Shown in pieces: positions 27,401-36,026 of a stretch of DNA of 64,000 nucleotides; position 1 is the first letter of the stretch; each line of letters begins with the position of its first letter. Under the pieces are notes generated by a model that was given only the letters and a program-made list of their open reading frames with translations, was not told where the DNA came from and ran no database searches. This stretch comes from Fuscovulum blasticum DSM 2131. GTDB lineage: Bacteria; Pseudomonadota; Alphaproteobacteria; Rhodobacterales; Rhodobacteraceae. The translations under genes were made by a program, and so were the position numbers. Location: positions 62,001 through 126,000 of the forward strand of contig NZ_PZKE01000007.1 of NCBI RefSeq assembly GCF_003034965.1, written 5' to 3'.

Positions 27401-27858
27401 CACTGGAGCTTTTGCGCCCCCGTCTGCCCGAAAGCCTGCCGCACGACCGGCTGGGCACCGCGAAGGGCCGTGTCTGCGTCACCGGGCTCGTCATCACCCG
27501 CCAGCGCCCCGGCACCGCCTCGGGGGTGATCTTCCTGACACTGGAAGACGAAACCGGCACCGCAAATATCGTGGTCTGGAAGTGCGTCTACGAGACCTTC
27601 CGCAAGGCGGTGATCGGCGGCCGTCTGATCCGCGTCTCCGGCCGCATCGAACGTGACGGCCCCGTGACCCACCTGATCGCCGAGAGGGTGGAGGATCTGT
27701 CACACCTCCTGGCCACCCTCGGCCGTCCGGTGGTGATTTCCGTCAACGATGGCCGCGCCGATGAGGCAAAGCGCCCCGTCGGCGCCAGCATGCGCCCAAC
27801 CGCCCGCCACCCCCGCGAACAGGCCAGAAAGCTGTTCCCAAGCCGGGATTTCCATTGA
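24481..27858 (+). CDS. dnaE2: Error-prone DNA polymerase DnaE2
   Basis: A 1125-residue C-family polymerase for damage-induced mutagenesis. N-terminal PHP domain (YAELCVTSNFTFLTGASHPEE), polymerase core with GRGSAANSVVCYLLG and the catalytic PPDIDVDFEHERREEVI, QHVGGFVITQGRLDELCPIE, FGSYGFPESHAASFARLVY, and a C-terminal OB domain (GRVCVTGLVITRQRP). Length and PPDIDVDFEHER fit DnaE2 rather than replicative DnaE1. Start ATG 24481 overlaps the imuB stop. Last clear gene of the LexA-box operon. Confidence 0.95.
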   Translation: MTAPDTADTAYAELCVTSNFTFLTGASHPEELVTRAAELGLTAIAITDRNSVAGVVRAFSALKELTRLRAEAETGQTSAPPGTTIRSQKVTDPSSRQTVPHFTGEGPAPARSGTPLPRLIAGARLVLTDSAVNWIALPTDLAAWSRLTRLLSLGKRRAPKGECHLHRADLLEWGAGMILIALPPDPLDEANPTASRADLRQLARAFPGQCFLGAAPRYDGRDQPRLDRLATLAQTVNLPMLAVGDVLMHRAARRPLADVLTCLRTGCTIDTIGTRRLPNGERRLKSGAEMARLFHRHPAALRRTVEIADRCAFRLDDLRYQYPDEAQDGEPAQERLERLARAGLTWRYPSGPPPRIVHRVETELTLIREVSYAPYFLTVHDIVQFARSKGILCQGRGSAANSVVCYLLGITEVPPESITLIFERFISKERGEPPDIDVDFEHERREEVIQWIYDRYGRHRAGLTATVIHFRSRAAIREVGKVMGLSQDVIARLSGQIWGWSSAAPGEDRLRDAGLDPRDARVRLATGLIGEIIGFPRHLSQHVGGFVITQGRLDELCPIENAAMEDRTIIEWDKDDIDALGLLKVDILALGMLTCIRKAFDLLADHRGQRLTLASVPPEDPGVYDMLCRADAIGVFQVESRAQLNFLPRMRPRTFYDLVCEVAIVRPGPIQGGMVHPFINRRQGKEKVEDLGPAMMEVLGRTYGVPLYQEQAMQIAVVAAGFTPAEADRLRRSLATFKRMGTIGSFRDRFVSGMLARGYDADFAGRCFAQIEGFGSYGFPESHAASFARLVYISAWLKCHHPAIFTCALLNAQPMGFYAPAQLVRDARDHGVEVRPVSVNHSAWDCTLEPRPDGALALRLGFRQIKGLRAEDADWIVAARGNGYPDVESLWRRAGVAPDTLERLAEADAFAPLGLTRRDALWAAKALKAPAPLPLFGPDGEGGAEPAVALPPMTLGQEVIEDYLSLRLSLRAHPLELLRPRLPESLPHDRLGTAKGRVCVTGLVITRQRPGTASGVIFLTLEDETGTANIVVWKCVYETFRKAVIGGRLIRVSGRIERDGPVTHLIAERVEDLSHLLATLGRPVVISVNDGRADEAKRPVGASMRPTARHPREQARKLFPSRDFH

Positions 27859-27891
27859 GGGGGACATGCCATCGCATCGAAGCCGCAAGAC

Positions 27892-28083
27892 ATGGCCAAG
27901 ACCGAGGCCGAGGCGCAACAATTCCGCAACAGGCTCCGGCTCTCCGATACGCCCCCCTTTGCGCGAATCGTCGATGTCCCCTATCCGAACGCTCCCGGCG
28001 CAATGCCTCATTCTGCAACCCCGAACAAAAGGAGGGCCTTCATGATCGTCATTCGCAGCGCCCTTCGCGGGCACACCGCCTGA
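27892..28083 (+). CDS. Small hypothetical ORF, uncertain
   Basis: A 63-codon frame (MAKTEAEAQQFRNRLRLSDT...) with no family I recognise. It has no ribosome site at its first ATG; a later in-frame ATG (28042) has a strong one, which would give only 13 residues. It might be a leader peptide or chance coding. Confidence 0.2.
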   Translation: MAKTEAEAQQFRNRLRLSDTPPFARIVDVPYPNAPGAMPHSATPNKRRAFMIVIRSALRGHTA

Positions 28084-28238
28084 ACCGGATCCTCCGGCGC
28101 GGCAGCAGACCAAAGGGCTGATCCAGGATCGGCCTCTCCAAATTCTATCGAGGCAAGTCCATGGACTATCCCGTCCTGGAGGGTTTCCCGGCTGCAGGTG
28201 CGGCGGGGGCCGTCCGCATCGCGCATAACACCATCGCG

Positions 28239-28260
28239 CCCTCCCGCGCTCTCGGGAGGG
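28239..28260 (+). promoter_or_regulatory. Hairpin covering the ribosome site of the AAA gene
   Basis: CCCTCCCG, six bases, CGGGAGGG: a perfect 8-bp GC stem whose right arm is the Shine-Dalgarno sequence (GGGAGGG) of the AAA gene starting at 28268. If folded, translation would be reduced. It could also act as a weak terminator for the preceding operon, but no T-run follows. Confidence 0.45.
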
Positions 28261-28267
28261 ACGCAGC

Positions 28268-29518
28268 ATGATTGCCACCCTTCAATCCTGGATCGCCAAC
28301 GCATCACAAAGCGATGTATTCGCCGGAGGTCTTGCGCTCGGGAGTCTGGGTCTTGCCATGGCTGCGGCCGGGGCCGCCGGCCGTGCAGCCATCCGCCTCA
28401 TGGGTCGCCGCTTCTGGACACAGATCACACTCGACAACCGTTCCCCCGCCTATCGTCATCTTTCGCTCTGGCTGGAGGCGAGCGGTGCCTTGGCCCATGT
28501 CCGGCAGTTGCGGCTGACAGATGCCCACTGGGACGAAACGGGGGGCGGAGGCTACGCGCCCGCCCCTGGCAAACACTGGTTCTGGCACGAGGGCCACCTG
28601 TGCCGCCTTCAGCGTTCGATCAGCGACAAGGCAGGCGTCATCAATGCGAGCAGCCAACGCCCGATGGAGGTGCTCGAGATCGGCGCATTGTTTGGCACCG
28701 TCTCCATGCTGAGCGGATGGATCAGCGAAGGCCGCCGCCTCGCGGAACTACGTGATCGCAAAGGCCCGGTCCTGCACTGCCTGCGCGGCGACTATTGGGA
28801 AGAGATTGGCGAGGTGCCGCGTCGGGCGATCGACAGCGTGGTGACCGAAGATGATCGCGCCATCCGCGTGCTCGAGGACATGGGGTGGTTCTACCGGGCG
28901 GCTGATTGGTATGGCCAGCGCGGAGTGCCGTGGCGCCGGGGCTATCTGTTCCATGGCCCGCCCGGCACCGGAAAGTCCAGCCTGATCCGGGCACTGGCCT
29001 CGGAGCTGGAGCTCGACATTGCCACGCTGGACATCGGCCGCGCATCCTTGACCGACGACGCACTGCGCGAGGCCATGATGTCGGCACCGAAGCGCTGCCT
29101 GATCGCGATCGAGGATGTCGATGCGGTCTTCAGCCAGCGCGAGGCCGGTGATCCGCGCGGCGGCATCAGCTTTTCCGGCCTGCTGAACGCCATTGATGGC
29201 GTCGGGGCACAGGAGGGCCGGGCCCTGGTGATGACGACCAATCATATCGAACGCCTGGACCCGGCCCTGATCCGGCCCGGCCGTGCGGATGTGCATGTCG
29301 AACTGCCCCGGATCTCGGCCCTCGCTGCCCGCAGGCTTTACGAACGGTTCTTTCCCGGGGAGATGTCGCTGGCAGAAAGTTTCGAGCGCACGCTCGGCGC
29401 TGCAAGGCTCAGCCCGGCTGCAGTTCAGGGCTGGCTGCTTGCCAACCGCGACGATCCCGCCCTGGCCGCCCGCGCCGAAGGACTACAGCCGGTTTGCATG
29501 GTGACCCCGCGAGGATGA
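28268..29518 (+). CDS. BCS1-like AAA ATPase with N-terminal membrane segment
   Basis: A 416-residue protein. A hydrophobic segment at ~18-38 (FAGGLALGSLGLAMAAAGAA) is followed by a BCS1-N-like domain and a AAA module: Walker A YLFHGPPGTGKSSLIRAL (~228), Walker B CLIAIEDVDAVFSQ, sensor-1 ALVMTTNHIERLDPALIRPGRAD with arginine finger. The close eukaryotic relative translocates folded Rieske protein; bacterial homologues have no fixed role and some are found in defence islands. Alone between the mutasome and the Ubl operon. Start fixed by GGGAGGG 7 nt upstream. Confidence 0.85.
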   Translation: MIATLQSWIANASQSDVFAGGLALGSLGLAMAAAGAAGRAAIRLMGRRFWTQITLDNRSPAYRHLSLWLEASGALAHVRQLRLTDAHWDETGGGGYAPAPGKHWFWHEGHLCRLQRSISDKAGVINASSQRPMEVLEIGALFGTVSMLSGWISEGRRLAELRDRKGPVLHCLRGDYWEEIGEVPRRAIDSVVTEDDRAIRVLEDMGWFYRAADWYGQRGVPWRRGYLFHGPPGTGKSSLIRALASELELDIATLDIGRASLTDDALREAMMSAPKRCLIAIEDVDAVFSQREAGDPRGGISFSGLLNAIDGVGAQEGRALVMTTNHIERLDPALIRPGRADVHVELPRISALAARRLYERFFPGEMSLAESFERTLGAARLSPAAVQGWLLANRDDPALAARAEGLQPVCMVTPRG

Positions 29519-29862
29519 TAAGGGCGGTAAGCTGCCATTCAGTTACCGACGCCATTCTCACCATTTGGGGCGTCGATGCAGTCGAGCCGAACACGTAGCA
29601 ACGTCGACATGGGGATCTTCATGGCAGACGAGCTTTCCTATGATTGCGGGTTTGCGCGGCCGTACAGACGATCGAAACAACAGATTCTCCGCATGCCGTA
29701 CGAACAGCCAGCTTCATAGAGCCCCCTTCGCTCTCTGATTTTTCAATGTTAATTTCGGTCGGACTACTAACGATAGATATATCTTGCGGAGCGCTTCCGG
29801 TTTTTTCGATCTGGCTTCGCTTCACCTCTGAACCGCGTCGCCAGGACTCTTGGGGAAGGACT
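29519..29862. promoter_or_regulatory. 344-bp intergenic, probable promoter of the Ubl operon
   Basis: No convincing gene. The part 29740-29800 is A+T-rich and contains AGATATATCT, a 10-bp palindrome, and GATATATC as a possible -10 region. CGTAC repeats occur at ~29662 and ~29698. All seven Ubl-operon genes downstream are tightly packed, so their main promoter should be here. Confidence 0.4.
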
Positions 29863-30516
29863 ATGGACAAACTGGAAGAGGGACCTGATCCCGACGATAT
29901 TGCGGCCTGGCGGCAGGTCATAAAGAACCAGTCGCTTGGAAAGATTCAGGGCCGCCAATTAGTTGCTGCGGCTCAGCAAGTTGGTGCGTTTGGCGATCCA
30001 CGCGTTATCAATCCCCTCATGAATGAAATAGCCGAACGCATGATGCGCATCCTGCGCAAGCACATCGGCAAGAACCATCGCAACGAGGGGTGGGACATGA
30101 TCGAAGAGGTCCATCACCAACTGATCGAGGCGGTCCTCAAGCCGACCTCAGCAGACGGCATTGGGATGCGGACAGCGTTTGTTGCCCGAATCAAACTCCG
30201 CGCCGCCGACGCTATCCGCCGTGAGCAACTGCATTCGGAACGGTACGTCTATTCCGAGGACGAAGAGCAGCGCCCGAATGGACATAGGGCCCTGGGGACG
30301 GATGACGAGGAGCGCTCTCACGTCGAGAGCGTGCTGAAGCGGATCTCCGATCCGCGGAAGGTTCTCGCCTTCCGTCTTCATATGGAAGGCGTGCCACGCA
30401 ACTCCACTAAGGTCGAGTCTATCGCTTCGGCGCTTGGCGTGAGCGCGAAGACCGCTGAGACCTGGGTCAAGGAGACAGAGGAAGAGATCAGAACCATTCT
30501 TGGAGCTAAGTCATGA
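29863..30516 (+). CDS. Sigma-70-like / ECF-like protein of the Ubl operon
   Basis: A 217-residue protein. The middle (~60-120; PLMNEIAERMMRILRKHIGKN, FVARIKLRAADAIRRE) resembles a sigma region-2 helix bundle, and the C-terminus (TKVESIASALGVSAKTAETWVKETEEEIRTIL) is a region-4-like HTH. The acidic linker (~125-150) separates them. It may direct transcription of its own operon or be an adapted HTH effector; the sigma call is by pattern only. ATG 29863 follows GGGGAAGGA. It overlaps the next gene by ATGA. Confidence 0.6.
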   Translation: MDKLEEGPDPDDIAAWRQVIKNQSLGKIQGRQLVAAAQQVGAFGDPRVINPLMNEIAERMMRILRKHIGKNHRNEGWDMIEEVHHQLIEAVLKPTSADGIGMRTAFVARIKLRAADAIRREQLHSERYVYSEDEEQRPNGHRALGTDDEERSHVESVLKRISDPRKVLAFRLHMEGVPRNSTKVESIASALGVSAKTAETWVKETEEEIRTILGAKS

Positions 30517-31130
30517 CGGACCAAACCAAAGCCACGAGGCGGGACGAGGTCTTGTTCGCATTCCACCGGGAATGCGCCATCCCGACGCTAAATCAGATCA
30601 TAAACTGGACGCAGCGTTACCCTGAGTTCGCTGACGACATCCGCGCGCATGCCGGGGTCATGCGTGATTGGGCTGCTAACGAAGAAGCGGAGGAGGAAGT
30701 GTTCGACGAACTGATGATGAACCGTGCCCGCAGCCGTGCACTCAACGCCATCTACAATGCTCAGGCGATCGAACAGAACAACATTCAAGCTGCGCCGGAG
30801 ACGACGTTCGACCAACTGCTGTCCGGTGCGGGATTGGATACACGGCAGCTCGGCCGCGCCATCGACATCGGCCGCGATGTCCTGTCAGACCTTTTTCGTG
30901 GGCGGATGTCGCCCCCTATTGGGCCGCGATTGGTAAAGGCGTTGCTTGACCAGCTTAAGGCGACCCGTGTGCAGTTCGACCGTGCGCTTGCCTATGCGCA
31001 GTCCCATCCTTCCATGGGCCACGCCAAGGCGTCGCAGCAGCCCACGATCGTGCAGTGCAGCTATGAGGAGAGCATCCGGCGAAGCAGCATGTCTCCGGAG
31101 CGCAAGTCCTACTGGCTTGAGGAGGACTAA
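30513..31130 (+). CDS. Hypothetical helical protein with cryptic HTH
   Basis: A 205-residue soluble protein I do not recognise. The N-terminal 80 residues are acidic helices; TFDQLLSGAGLDTRQLGRAIDIGRDVLSDLFRGRMSPP (~90-130) looks like an HTH. It lies between the sigma-like gene (ATGA overlap) and the ImmA/IrrE-helicase fusion (2-bp gap). XRE-type HTH proteins often pair with ImmA/IrrE peptidases, which cleave them; by that analogy it could be the repressor that the peptidase domain cuts (inference). Confidence 0.55.
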   Translation: MTDQTKATRRDEVLFAFHRECAIPTLNQIINWTQRYPEFADDIRAHAGVMRDWAANEEAEEEVFDELMMNRARSRALNAIYNAQAIEQNNIQAAPETTFDQLLSGAGLDTRQLGRAIDIGRDVLSDLFRGRMSPPIGPRLVKALLDQLKATRVQFDRALAYAQSHPSMGHAKASQQPTIVQCSYEESIRRSSMSPERKSYWLEED

Positions 31131-31132
31131 CC

Positions 31133-34100
31133 ATGGACGCCTGGCGCGACATTCGGCTGAAGGCACGCGCTTGCCATTTAAAAGCGTTGAGTGTCGCCCA
31201 GGGTGACCGCCGCAGTCGTGCTCTCGTCGATGCCGTCCTGAAAGATGCCGATCTGGAATTGCGTTATTGCAAGCCCGGTGAAGTGTTCGGAGTTGGCGTG
31301 CACGGGTCTTTCGAACGTGCGGATGGGCTCGTGTACGTTGTCAGTGGCCAGGACCCGAAGGACGAGGTGGTCGTGATCGCTCACGAGATCGGTCACTCGG
31401 AACTCCATCACGATCCGAGCAACGAGGTACGAAACGTCCAAGCGCAGCTTGGCGGGGACCCGATCGACAGCGGCGCGGGTGTGGTAGAGGGCTACTCGCC
31501 GCGCGAGCGCAAGGAGATGCAGGCGGATATCTTTGCCGGCGAATTCCTGTGCCCTGCCGACTGGCTGCGCACCGAAATTGTGGACAAGGCGCGTCGCCCT
31601 TCGGAAGTCGCCGAGGAGCTGGGCCTTCCCTACGGTCTCGTCCTCAACCAGGCCATTCGCGCCCTGTTGCTGCCGCCCCTTCGCGAACCGGGCGAGCGTG
31701 GCCCGGCCGTTCTGATCGAGCTTGATGAAAGCCAGAAGCAGGCTGCGACCTGGGATGGTGGACCTCTGCTCGTTGATGCGGGGCCGGGGACGGGCAAAAC
31801 CCGCACGCTCGTGCACCGGATCGGGCATGTCCTCGCCCAGGGCGCCCTTTCAGGTTCGATCCTGGCACTCACCTTTTCGAAAAAGGCTGCCGAAGAGATG
31901 CGTGAGCGGCTTTCCGACTCCCATCGTGACGCGGCTATCGAGATGTGGGTCGGGACATTCCACGGCTTCGGTCTGGAGATGGTCACCAAATGGCCTGGCC
32001 GTCTCGGACGCACGGCCGACGTCAAAATTCTCGATCAGACTGCCCAGCTCGCGCTTCTCGAGGCGAACCTCTCGCGCCTTCCGCTGCGCTACTATCAGAA
32101 CCTGTTCGAGCCCGCCTACGAGCTGGTCTACGTCCTCCAAGCAATCTCGCGCTGCAAAGATGAGCTGATCTCGCCGGAGAACTATCTGGCCGAGGCGGGG
32201 GCCGCGCTTGCCAATGCGACACCTGACGAAGTCGAGGCTGCCGAGAAAGCGGTCGAAATCGGCGAAATCTATAAAATCTATCAGGATGCACTGCGTGAGG
32301 CGGACGCCGTTGATTTCGGCGATCTCGTCATGATGCCCGCGCAGTTGATGGCGGAACACGAAGACATCCGCGTGGAGTTCCAGCAGCGCTTCCAACACAT
32401 CCTAGTTGACGAATATCAAGATGTGAACTTTGCGAGCGCACGGCTATTGCAGTTGCTGGCCGGCGGCTGCCAGGACGTGTGGGTGGTCGGCGATCAGCGT
32501 CAGTCAATCTACCGATTCCGTGGAGCGTCGCCGGCCAACGTCGAGCGATTCCAGACGGATTTCAACGGTTCGAAGGTATCGCTTGCCAGCAACTACCGCT
32601 CAGGCGGGCCGGTGGTGCGCGCGTTCTCAGAGTTCTCGCGCCACATGGCGGCCGCCCCCGGCGCGGCGGCGAACTGGGGTGCGTTCCGCGGTGAGCTTGG
32701 CGAGGTGTCGCTCACCGTGGCAGGCACGGTCGCGGAAGAGGCTGCTGCCATCCGCGATCAGATCGAAGCCCTTCGTGCGAGCGGTATTGCCTACCGAGAT
32801 CAGGCGATCCTCGCGCGCAGCCACCTCACGCTTTCGCGCATCACCGATGTGCTGGAGCAGCTCGGCGTTCCTCTCCTTTATCTTGGGGACCTGTTCGAAA
32901 GGGACGATGTCCGAGATCTACTCTCCCTCGTCGCCATCGACGCCGAGTTCGGTGGCATTGGGTTGGTCCGTGTCGCACAACTGCCACAGTATGCGGCGTC
33001 CAAGGACGATGCACTTGTGGTCATTCGCTGGTCTCAGGACCAAGGCCATACCGTCTATGAAGCTCTTGCTCGACTGGACGAGATTGAGGGCCTGAGCGAG
33101 ACCGGCCGCGCGGGTCTGCGGAAGCTGGCGGAGCATCTTGCCGGCATGGGTCCAACCACCTCGCCATGGGTGCTGCTCACGACCTGGCTGTTCGAACGCA
33201 GTAACTATCTTCGGCCCTTGCTGGAGGCTCCGGACGCCCAGGCGCAGCAGAAGCTGATCGCGATCTATCAGCTACTCAAGGTGTGCAGCGAGCAACATGA
33301 TGTCGAAGGACACGCCGATCTGCGCGACCCGGGCCGCAAAGCCTTGCTCGAACGCATCCGCCGCATTGAAGCGCTAAGCCAGGACAGCCGGTATCGGGCT
33401 GTCGTCTCGGAAGCTGCGGATTTCGACGCGGTGCGGGTGATGACGATCCATGGGAGCAAAGGGTTGGAGTTCCGCGGGGTGCATCTCCCGGCGCTTGCGA
33501 CCCGCTACATGCCGACCAATCGTCAATGGGTGCGCTGTCCCCCGCCGGCGACACTCGGCAAGCTCACTATGCAGAAAGAGGACCACGACGCAGAAGAGGA
33601 ATGCCTGTTCTTTGTAGGCCTCTCGCGTGCGCGAGATCATCTTTGCCTGACCCGGGCCGAGCGCTATACCCAAGTCAATGCCAGCGGGTCGAAGTTTCTC
33701 GACACCGTCTCTCGTCATCTTCAGGTGAGGCGTTTCAGTGGTCCGGTGCCTGCGCTCAAAGCTGCGCTGGTCTGGTCGCCTCTTGCCCCGCGCGACGGTT
33801 ATGACGAGAGGGAACTCGAGGTCTATCTGAGGTGCCCGGCGCGCTATCGCTATGAGGTACTGGATGGTTTGCGCGGGGGACGGGATTCGTCCGCCTATTT
33901 GCGGTTCCATCGCTGCGTCCACCGCACGATGGGCTGGCTTGAACAGCAAGCCGAAAGAGGCCAGACCGCGAGCCCCGACCAGGCATTACAGGAACTCGCC
34001 CGCCAATGGGCAGAGCACGGCCCTGGCGGTCACGGGTTCGAGGGTTACTACCGCGCCGCGGCGGAGACGATGGTGGTGTCCATCGCCCGTTTGATAGCCT

Positions 34101-34492
34101 CCGAAACAGGGACGTATGACCGGGAGCCGTGGTCGGTGCAAGTCGATGGCAGGACGATCACCTACACGCCGGACCGGGTCGTCATCGCGCCGGATGGTCG
34201 GGTGCGCGTTCAGCGAATCCGTACTGGCCGCAAGACGAAGTCCGAGCAGGACAACCGCGTCTATGCGCTGATCCGAAAGGGCGCCGCTCAGCGTTATCCA
34301 GGTCGCTCCATCTCGGTAGGAGCCTATTATCCAGCCACGGACGAATGCGTTCCGATGGCGGCCATGAGGGACGATAAACTGCTGCGGGAATATGCCGAGG
34401 CTATTACTGCCATTGAGCGCGGTGAGTTCCCGGCGACCCCCGAAGCGCGGCAATGTCCGAACTGCCAGTGCTATTTCATCTGCGGCGCGTGA
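31133..34492 (+). CDS. ImmA/IrrE metallopeptidase - UvrD helicase fusion with degenerate C-terminal nuclease domain
   Basis: A 1119-residue multidomain protein. Residues ~1-180: ImmA/IrrE-like peptidase with VVVIAHEIGHSELHHD (HExxH at 84-88) and a third-ligand region KEMQADIFAGEFLCP. Residues ~195-830: superfamily 1A UvrD/PcrA helicase: Walker A VDAGPGTGKTRTL (~214), TFSKKAAEEMRERL, Walker B ILVDEYQDVN, VVGDQRQSIYRFRGA, TIHGSKGLEFRGVHLP and FVGLSRARDHLCL. Residues ~900-1119: AddB/Cas4-like fold with YLRCPARYRYE and the Fe-S-type tail C1108, C1111, C1117. The usual D/E-x-K-T-G motif is replaced by VQRIRTG (~1025-1031), so nuclease activity is doubtful. Third gene of the Ubl operon. Confidence 0.88.
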   Translation: MDAWRDIRLKARACHLKALSVAQGDRRSRALVDAVLKDADLELRYCKPGEVFGVGVHGSFERADGLVYVVSGQDPKDEVVVIAHEIGHSELHHDPSNEVRNVQAQLGGDPIDSGAGVVEGYSPRERKEMQADIFAGEFLCPADWLRTEIVDKARRPSEVAEELGLPYGLVLNQAIRALLLPPLREPGERGPAVLIELDESQKQAATWDGGPLLVDAGPGTGKTRTLVHRIGHVLAQGALSGSILALTFSKKAAEEMRERLSDSHRDAAIEMWVGTFHGFGLEMVTKWPGRLGRTADVKILDQTAQLALLEANLSRLPLRYYQNLFEPAYELVYVLQAISRCKDELISPENYLAEAGAALANATPDEVEAAEKAVEIGEIYKIYQDALREADAVDFGDLVMMPAQLMAEHEDIRVEFQQRFQHILVDEYQDVNFASARLLQLLAGGCQDVWVVGDQRQSIYRFRGASPANVERFQTDFNGSKVSLASNYRSGGPVVRAFSEFSRHMAAAPGAAANWGAFRGELGEVSLTVAGTVAEEAAAIRDQIEALRASGIAYRDQAILARSHLTLSRITDVLEQLGVPLLYLGDLFERDDVRDLLSLVAIDAEFGGIGLVRVAQLPQYAASKDDALVVIRWSQDQGHTVYEALARLDEIEGLSETGRAGLRKLAEHLAGMGPTTSPWVLLTTWLFERSNYLRPLLEAPDAQAQQKLIAIYQLLKVCSEQHDVEGHADLRDPGRKALLERIRRIEALSQDSRYRAVVSEAADFDAVRVMTIHGSKGLEFRGVHLPALATRYMPTNRQWVRCPPPATLGKLTMQKEDHDAEEECLFFVGLSRARDHLCLTRAERYTQVNASGSKFLDTVSRHLQVRRFSGPVPALKAALVWSPLAPRDGYDERELEVYLRCPARYRYEVLDGLRGGRDSSAYLRFHRCVHRTMGWLEQQAERGQTASPDQALQELARQWAEHGPGGHGFEGYYRAAAETMVVSIARLIASETGTYDREPWSVQVDGRTITYTPDRVVIAPDGRVRVQRIRTGRKTKSEQDNRVYALIRKGAAQRYPGRSISVGAYYPATDECVPMAAMRDDKLLREYAEAITAIERGEFPATPEARQCPNCQCYFICGA

Positions 34493-34575
34493 GCCCGCCA
34501 GCACTGCTTCCGGTTTTTCCTCACTGACTTCGCTCCTTTCACAGGACGCCATCCAGGCGCCGGAAAGGATCGACC

Positions 34576-36025
<1,450 letters not shown>

Positions 36026-36026
36026 C

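Larger units (their letters stand above)
27859..28267. other. Intergenic stretch after dnaE2
   Basis: No convincing large gene. It holds a possible 63-residue ORF (27892-28083), the AAA gene leader, and the hairpin at 28239. AAAAGGAGGGCCTTCATG at about 28027 is a very good ribosome site for a 13-codon in-frame peptide beginning MIVIRSALRG. Confidence 0.4.

Noticed and set aside
24934..27672. Very long open frame antisense to dnaE2 (~912 codons)
   Set aside because: It is a GC-rich mirror of the dnaE2 codons; composition is His/Gln/Gly-rich and matches no family, while the sense strand has all polymerase motifs.
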